From Polaromonas sp. YR568 (GTDB lineage: Bacteria; Pseudomonadota; Gammaproteobacteria; Burkholderiales; Burkholderiaceae), in the NCBI GenBank assembly GCA_945871335.1, contig CAMBWM010000069.1, positions 1 to 10,247 of the forward strand: a stretch of DNA of 10,247 nucleotides. Reading direction: 5' to 3'. The position numbers and the translations under genes are program-made. A model generated the notes under the pieces. That model made no database searches and was not told where the DNA came from. It saw nothing but the letters and a program-made list of their open reading frames with translations. Positions 6,803 to 10,247 of this stretch are shown piece by piece. Every line of letters begins with the position of its first letter. Positions within the stretch are counted from its first letter, which is position 1.

Positions 6803-7144
6803 ATGCCAATCTACGCTTACAAATGCGAGTCCTGCGGGCATACCAAGGACGTTTTACAAAAAATGTCGGATGCACCTTTGAGTGATTGCCCCCAATGCAA
6901 GGCCCCGGTCTTTAAAAAACAAGTGACTGCCGCAGGTTTTCAGCTCAAAGGCTCCGGCTGGTATGCGACAGATTTCCGGGGTGGAAATTCTGCAGCTCCG
7001 GCGCCAGCGACAACTGAGGCTGCCCCGGCTGGCGCACCCGCTGCCGGCGCTGCGGCTGCCACTGCATCAACGTCCAGCGCTGCTGCACCTGCCAGCGCGC
7101 CCGCCCCTGCACCCGCAGCGTCTAATTCGGGGAAGTCTGAGTGA
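6803..7144 (+). CDS. FmdB-family zinc-ribbon protein with Ala/Pro-rich tail
   Basis: The protein has 113 residues. ATG 6803 gives the invariant family start MPIYAYKC; the frame is open further upstream, but that part overlaps the promoter. Residues 1-58 form the FmdB-type zinc ribbon, with Cys8/Cys11 (CESC) and Cys29/Cys32 (CPQC) as ligands and the conserved GSGWYATDF at 50-58. Residues ~60-113 are almost only Ala, Pro, Ser, Thr and Gly and are probably disordered. The family is named after a putative regulator of formamidase in Methylophilus, but the function of most members is unknown, and small zinc ribbons of this kind are often called regulatory proteins without proof. No Shine-Dalgarno sequence is visible: the bases before the ATG read AAAACCCCTCAAAAT. 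It ends one base into the next start codon, so it is translationally coupled to the DUF502 gene. Confidence 0.9.
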   Translation: MPIYAYKCESCGHTKDVLQKMSDAPLSDCPQCKAPVFKKQVTAAGFQLKGSGWYATDFRGGNSAAPAPATTEAAPAGAPAAGAAAATASTSSAAAPASAPAPAPAASNSGKSE

Positions 7145-7764
7145 TGGCCGCCGTACGTCGTTGGTTGTTGGCGGGTCTGCTGGTGCTGGTGCCGTTGGCT
7201 ATCACAGTGTGGTTGCTGGACTGGATCGTTGGCACGCTGGACCAGACTTTGCAAATACTGCCACGCCAATGGCATCCTGACTACTTGATTGGTTTTCATG
7301 TGCCGGGCTTTGGTGTCTTGCTGGCGCTCGGTATCGTGCTGCTGATCGGGGCTGTTGCAAGTAACTTTTTGGGTCGTAAGCTGGTCGGTTGGTGGGATGC
7401 GCTGCTGGGCCGAATCCCCATCGTCCGTTCGATTTACTCCAGCGTCAAACAGGTCTCGGACACCTTGTTCTCCGAAAACGGCAATGCTTTTCGCAAGGCC
7501 GTGTTGGTGCAGTGGCCGCGTGAGGGCGTCTGGACCATTGGCTTCCAGACCGGCACACCCGGCGGTGATGTGGTCAACCATCTGGGCACTGACTACCTCA
7601 GTGTGTATGTGCCCACCACGCCAAATCCGACTGGCGGGTACTTTGTCATGTTCAAAGCCAGCGACTGCATTGAGCTCAATATGAGCGTTGATGAAGCGCT
7701 GACCTATGTAATTTCTATGGGTGTGGTCTCGCCTGGCAGTACCCCCCCTAAAAAACTGTCCTGA
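7144..7764 (+). CDS. DUF502 family inner-membrane protein
   Basis: The protein has 206 residues from ATG 7144, which shares its A with the TGA of the preceding gene; GTG 7141 is an alternative start one codon earlier. GGGGAAG (7129-7135) is a plausible ribosome binding site. Two transmembrane helices are visible, at ~7-25 (LLAGLLVLVPLAITVWLL) and ~56-77 (FGVLLALGIVLLIGAVASNF). They are followed by a soluble part with the family blocks RIPIVRSIYSSVKQV and VPTTPNPTGG (156-165). The C-terminus is short and Pro/Lys-rich. DUF502 includes the plant COV/LCV vascular-patterning membrane proteins; no molecular function is known in bacteria. I recall it as a frequent neighbour of fmdB-like and aspS genes in Burkholderiales, which argues for a housekeeping envelope role, but that is only context. 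Confidence 0.9.
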   Translation: MAAVRRWLLAGLLVLVPLAITVWLLDWIVGTLDQTLQILPRQWHPDYLIGFHVPGFGVLLALGIVLLIGAVASNFLGRKLVGWWDALLGRIPIVRSIYSSVKQVSDTLFSENGNAFRKAVLVQWPREGVWTIGFQTGTPGGDVVNHLGTDYLSVYVPTTPNPTGGYFVMFKASDCIELNMSVDEALTYVISMGVVSPGSTPPKKLS

Positions 7765-7826
7765 TTTTTTGCGGGTCGCTCCATCGCCCGTTTCCGCTTA
7801 AATTGTTAACCTAGAAGTAAATCCGT

Positions 7827-9632
7827 ATGTCCATCGCCTCCCAAATGCGTTCCCACTATTGCGGTCTGGTGACCGACGCCCTGATGGGCCAGACGGTTAG
7901 TTTGTGCGGCTGGGTGAACCGTCGTCGTGACCATGGTGGCGTGATTTTCATTGACCTGCGCGATCGCGAAGGTTACGTCCAGGTGGTCTGTGACCCGGAC
8001 CGCGCTGACATGTTCAAGACCGCCGAAGGCGTGCGCAATGAATTTTGCGTGCAGATCAAGGGCTTGGTGCGTGCCCGCCCCGAGGGCACTGTCAACGAGA
8101 GCCTCAAAAGCGGCAAGATTGAAGTGTTGTGCCACGAACTCACCGTGCTCAACCCCAGCGTGACGCCGCCCTTCCAGTTGGACGACGACAACCTGTCGGA
8201 AACCACGCGCCTGACCCACCGGGTGCTGGACCTGCGTCGCCCTTACATGCAAAACAACCTGATGCTTCGCTACCGCGTGGCCATGGAAACGCGCAAGTTT
8301 CTTGACGCCAACGGCTTCATCGATATCGAAACGCCGATGCTCACCAAGAGCACCCCCGAAGGCGCGCGCGACTACTTGGTGCCCAGCCGTGTCAACGAAG
8401 GCCAGTTCTTTGCGCTGCCGCAAAGCCCGCAGCTGTTCAAGCAGCTCTTGATGGTGGCAGGCTTTGACCGCTACTACCAGATCACCAAGTGCTTTCGCGA
8501 CGAAGACCTGCGCGCCGACCGCCAGCCCGAATTCACCCAGATTGATATCGAGACCTCCTTCATGGGTGAGCAGGATATCCGCGACATGTTCCAGGGCATG
8601 ATCAGCAACATTTTCAAGACTGTGCTGTCGACCGATCTGGGCGAGTTCCCAGTCATGGCCTACCACGACGCGATGCACCGTTTTGGCTCGGACAAGCCCG
8701 ACCTGCGCGTCAACCTCGAGTTCACCGAGCTCACCGACGTCATGGCCAGTGTGGACTTCAAGGTCTTCAGCACCCCAGCCACTACACCAGGTGGGCGCGT
8801 GGTCGGCCTGCGCGTGCCGGGCGGCTCAGAGATGAGCCGTGGCGAGATCGATGGCTACACCGAGTTCGTCAAGATTTACGGCGCCAAGGGTCTGGCCTGG
8901 GTCAAGGTGAACGACGTCAGCAAGGGCCGCGAAGGCCTGCAAAGCCCGATCGTCAAGAACCTGCATGACGCGGCGATCGCTGAGATCCTGAAGCGCTGCG
9001 GCGCGCAAAACGGCGACATTATTTTCTTTGGTGCTGACAAGGCCAAGATCGTCGATGACAGCATTGGCGCGCTGCGTCTGAAGGTCGGCCACAGCGAATT
9101 CGGCAAGAAAACCGGTCTTTTCACCAAAGGTTGGAAGCCGCTGTGGGTGGTGGATTTTCCGATGTTCGAGCATGATGAGGAAAACAACCGCTGGAGCGCT
9201 GTACACCACCCGTTCACCGCGCCCAAAGACGGCCACGAAGACTGGATGGACACCGACCCGGGCCGCTGCATCGCCAAGGCTTACGACATGGTGCTCAATG
9301 GTTGGGAGCTTGGTGGCGGCTCAGTGCGGATTCACCGCGCAGACGTACAAAGCAAGGTCTTTACCGCGCTCAAAATCGGACCCGAGGAAGCCCAAGAGAA
9401 GTTCGGCTTCCTGCTCGACGCTCTGCAGTACGGCGCGCCACCGCACGGTGGCCTGGCCTTTGGCCTGGACCGTATCGTCACTATGATGACGGGCGCCGAG
9501 TCGATCCGCGACGTTATCGCCTTTCCCAAAACCCAGCGCGCACAGTGTCTGCTCACGCACGCACCGAGCCCGGTCGATGAAAAGCAGTTGCGCGAACTGC
9601 ACATCCGCCTGCGCAACCCGCTGCCGGCCTGA
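7827..9632 (+). CDS. aspS: Aspartyl-tRNA synthetase, probably non-discriminating (Asp/Asn)
   Basis: This is a class II synthetase of 601 residues (E. coli 590), bacterial type. An N-terminal OB-fold anticodon-binding domain (~8-115, [21 protein letters not shown]) is followed by motif 1 ([20 protein letters not shown]), the flipping-loop/active-site stretch ending in motif 2 (FRDED at 223-227, [13 protein letters not shown]), the inserted GAD domain in the middle, and motif 3 GLAFGLDR at 542-549. It charges tRNA(Asp) with aspartate. His36 in RRRDH and Gly87 in RPEG occupy the positions where the tRNA(Asp)-specific E. coli enzyme has Leu and Lys. His and Gly there are typical of non-discriminating enzymes such as that of Pseudomonas aeruginosa, which also aspartylate tRNA(Asn) for later amidation by GatCAB. 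The upstream gap (7765-7826) has only a weak ribosome binding site (AGAAG) and no clear promoter, so the gene may be read from the promoter at 6711. Confidence 0.97.
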   Translation: MSIASQMRSHYCGLVTDALMGQTVSLCGWVNRRRDHGGVIFIDLRDREGYVQVVCDPDRADMFKTAEGVRNEFCVQIKGLVRARPEGTVNESLKSGKIEVLCHELTVLNPSVTPPFQLDDDNLSETTRLTHRVLDLRRPYMQNNLMLRYRVAMETRKFLDANGFIDIETPMLTKSTPEGARDYLVPSRVNEGQFFALPQSPQLFKQLLMVAGFDRYYQITKCFRDEDLRADRQPEFTQIDIETSFMGEQDIRDMFQGMISNIFKTVLSTDLGEFPVMAYHDAMHRFGSDKPDLRVNLEFTELTDVMASVDFKVFSTPATTPGGRVVGLRVPGGSEMSRGEIDGYTEFVKIYGAKGLAWVKVNDVSKGREGLQSPIVKNLHDAAIAEILKRCGAQNGDIIFFGADKAKIVDDSIGALRLKVGHSEFGKKTGLFTKGWKPLWVVDFPMFEHDEENNRWSAVHHPFTAPKDGHEDWMDTDPGRCIAKAYDMVLNGWELGGGSVRIHRADVQSKVFTALKIGPEEAQEKFGFLLDALQYGAPPHGGLAFGLDRIVTMMTGAESIRDVIAFPKTQRAQCLLTHAPSPVDEKQLRELHIRLRNPLPA

Positions 9633-9669
9633 ACGGCTGTAAACGGCGGCCAGCGCAGCCAGAGCCGGT

Positions 9670-10125
9670 ATGAAAGCAGCCAAGCTGCCGGTCTCGGTTC
9701 TGGTGGTCATTTACACGCCGGCGCGTGAAGTGCTGCTGATCCGGCGTGCTGACCATGCGGAGTTCTGGCAGAGCGTCACTGGTTCGATGGAAGCATTCGA
9801 CACCGACCTGCGGCAAACGGCTGCGCGCGAGGTGCAAGAGGAAACAGGCATTGCTGTGCAGGCAGACGATTTATGCGACTGGGGCATTGCCAATGTTTAT
9901 GAAATTTACCCCGCCTGGCGCCACCGTTACGCCCCCGGTGTGACGCACAACACGGAGCACGTGTTCGGCTTGTGCGTGCCGAGCGCGCTACCCGTCAGAT
10001 TGAACCCGCTTGAGCACACCGCCTGGCAATGGCTGCAATGGCGGGCTGCTGCTGATCTTTGCTATTCAGCTTCAAACGCCGAAGCCATCTTGCATTTGCC
10101 TGAGTTTTTAAGCCTGCGCTCCTGA
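9670..10125 (+). CDS. nudB: NudB, dihydroneopterin triphosphate pyrophosphohydrolase (Nudix)
   Basis: The protein has 151 residues and starts at ATG 9670, 37 bases after aspS, with the typical opening KLPVSVLVVIYT. It removes pyrophosphate from 7,8-dihydroneopterin triphosphate, an early step of folate synthesis, and can also act on dATP-like substrates. The Nudix region starts at FWQSVTGSME (32-41), and the catalytic helix is REVQEETG at 53-60, with metal-binding glutamates expected among Glu54, Glu57 and Glu58. The spacing from Gly38 to Arg53-Glu54 is one residue longer than the textbook Nudix box, and the usual first Glu is replaced by Asp44/Thr45. The NudB-specific stretch HRYAPGVTHNTEHVFGLCVP is present, which separates it from other Nudix enzymes. 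The aspS-nudB pair is also adjacent in E. coli, supporting the assignment and probable co-transcription. The ribosome binding site is weak. Confidence 0.92.
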   Translation: MKAAKLPVSVLVVIYTPAREVLLIRRADHAEFWQSVTGSMEAFDTDLRQTAAREVQEETGIAVQADDLCDWGIANVYEIYPAWRHRYAPGVTHNTEHVFGLCVPSALPVRLNPLEHTAWQWLQWRAAADLCYSASNAEAILHLPEFLSLRS

Positions 10126-10247
10126 AAGTTCGGGTGCTGTGCCGGATGGCTTGGCGTAGCCTGGAATTTGTGTCACCCTACGCACATGCCCGCTTCCGCC
10201 GTATTGATCCGATCGCGACCGCCCTTGCTGCTGCAAGGCGGTGCAGA
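10126..10247. other. Unassigned 3' end of the window; possible partial gene on either strand
   Basis: No gene can be called with confidence in the last 122 bases. On the minus strand a frame is open from the window edge down to TAA (10110-10108), about 46 codons ending GTAPELSGAQA, which would overlap the nudB end by 18 bases as a convergent gene. On the plus strand, frames beginning at ATG 10146 and ATG 10186 stay open to the edge. None of these short peptides is recognisable to me, and no ribosome binding site or strong terminator decides between them. Confidence 0.3.

Noticed and set aside
7742..7756. C7 then A6 run near the DUF502 end as a programmed frameshift or phase-variation site
   Set aside because: The A-run is not in the frame needed for a -1 slippery heptamer, it lies four codons from the stop, and a shift would change only the last few residues.
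7750..7770. A6/T6 hairpin around the DUF502 stop as a terminator
   Set aside because: The stem is only A-T pairs with a 9-base loop, too weak for a credible intrinsic terminator; aspS is probably co-transcribed.
7806..8678. Long minus-strand open frame (290 codons) opposite aspS
   Set aside because: It lies wholly antisense to a highly conserved synthetase, its product is His/Val/Ala-rich without any recognisable motif, and such frames are expected from GC-rich codon use.
1..10247. Mobile elements, CRISPR array, tRNA/rRNA genes, toxin-antitoxin or defence genes
   Set aside because: I looked for these and saw no array-like direct repeats, transposase motifs, tRNA cloverleaf or defence domains; nearly all sequence is explained by conserved housekeeping genes.

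Overview
This window looks like ordinary core chromosome from a betaproteobacterium, most likely Burkholderiales and probably Comamonadaceae (Rhodoferax/Polaromonas-like). That placement rests on the G+C-rich codon use, the protein sequences as I recognise them, and the gene order. No database search was possible, so treat it as an inference. All confidently called genes are on the + strand. I see no insertion sequence, prophage, CRISPR array, tRNA or rRNA.

Layout. (1) Bases 1-2256 hold the C-terminal part of a very large flavin plus iron-sulfur oxidoreductase; its N-terminus lies outside the window. (2) Bases 2275-6709 form a ubiquinone-biosynthesis block: a small DUF971 protein, ubiE (C-methyltransferase), a membrane protein with a Tim44-like domain, ubiJ (SCP2-type lipid-binding factor) and ubiB (Coq8-type atypical kinase/ATPase). 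ubiJ and ubiB overlap by 4 bases. (3) A near-consensus sigma-70 promoter at 6711-6740 starts a second unit: an FmdB-type zinc-ribbon protein, a DUF502 membrane protein (stop and start codons share a base), aspS (aspartyl-tRNA synthetase) and nudB (dihydroneopterin triphosphate pyrophosphatase, folate pathway). (4) The last ~120 bases after nudB are unassigned.

How the genes fit together. UbiE, UbiJ and UbiB act in aerobic ubiquinone synthesis. The upstream oxidoreductase is of a class that passes electrons from 2-hydroxyacids towards the quinone pool, so the first half of the window has a respiratory theme. The second half is housekeeping (tRNA charging and folate). AspRS carries residues typical of the non-discriminating form, which would also make Asp-tRNA(Asn) for GatCAB to amidate.

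I did not find an obviously new system. The points most worth a second look are a terminator-shaped hairpin lying directly on the ribosome binding site and start codon of ubiJ, the Tim44-like gene and DUF971 gene placed inside and in front of the ubiE-ubiJ-ubiB cluster, and inverted repeats in the AT-rich gap between ubiE and the Tim44-like gene.
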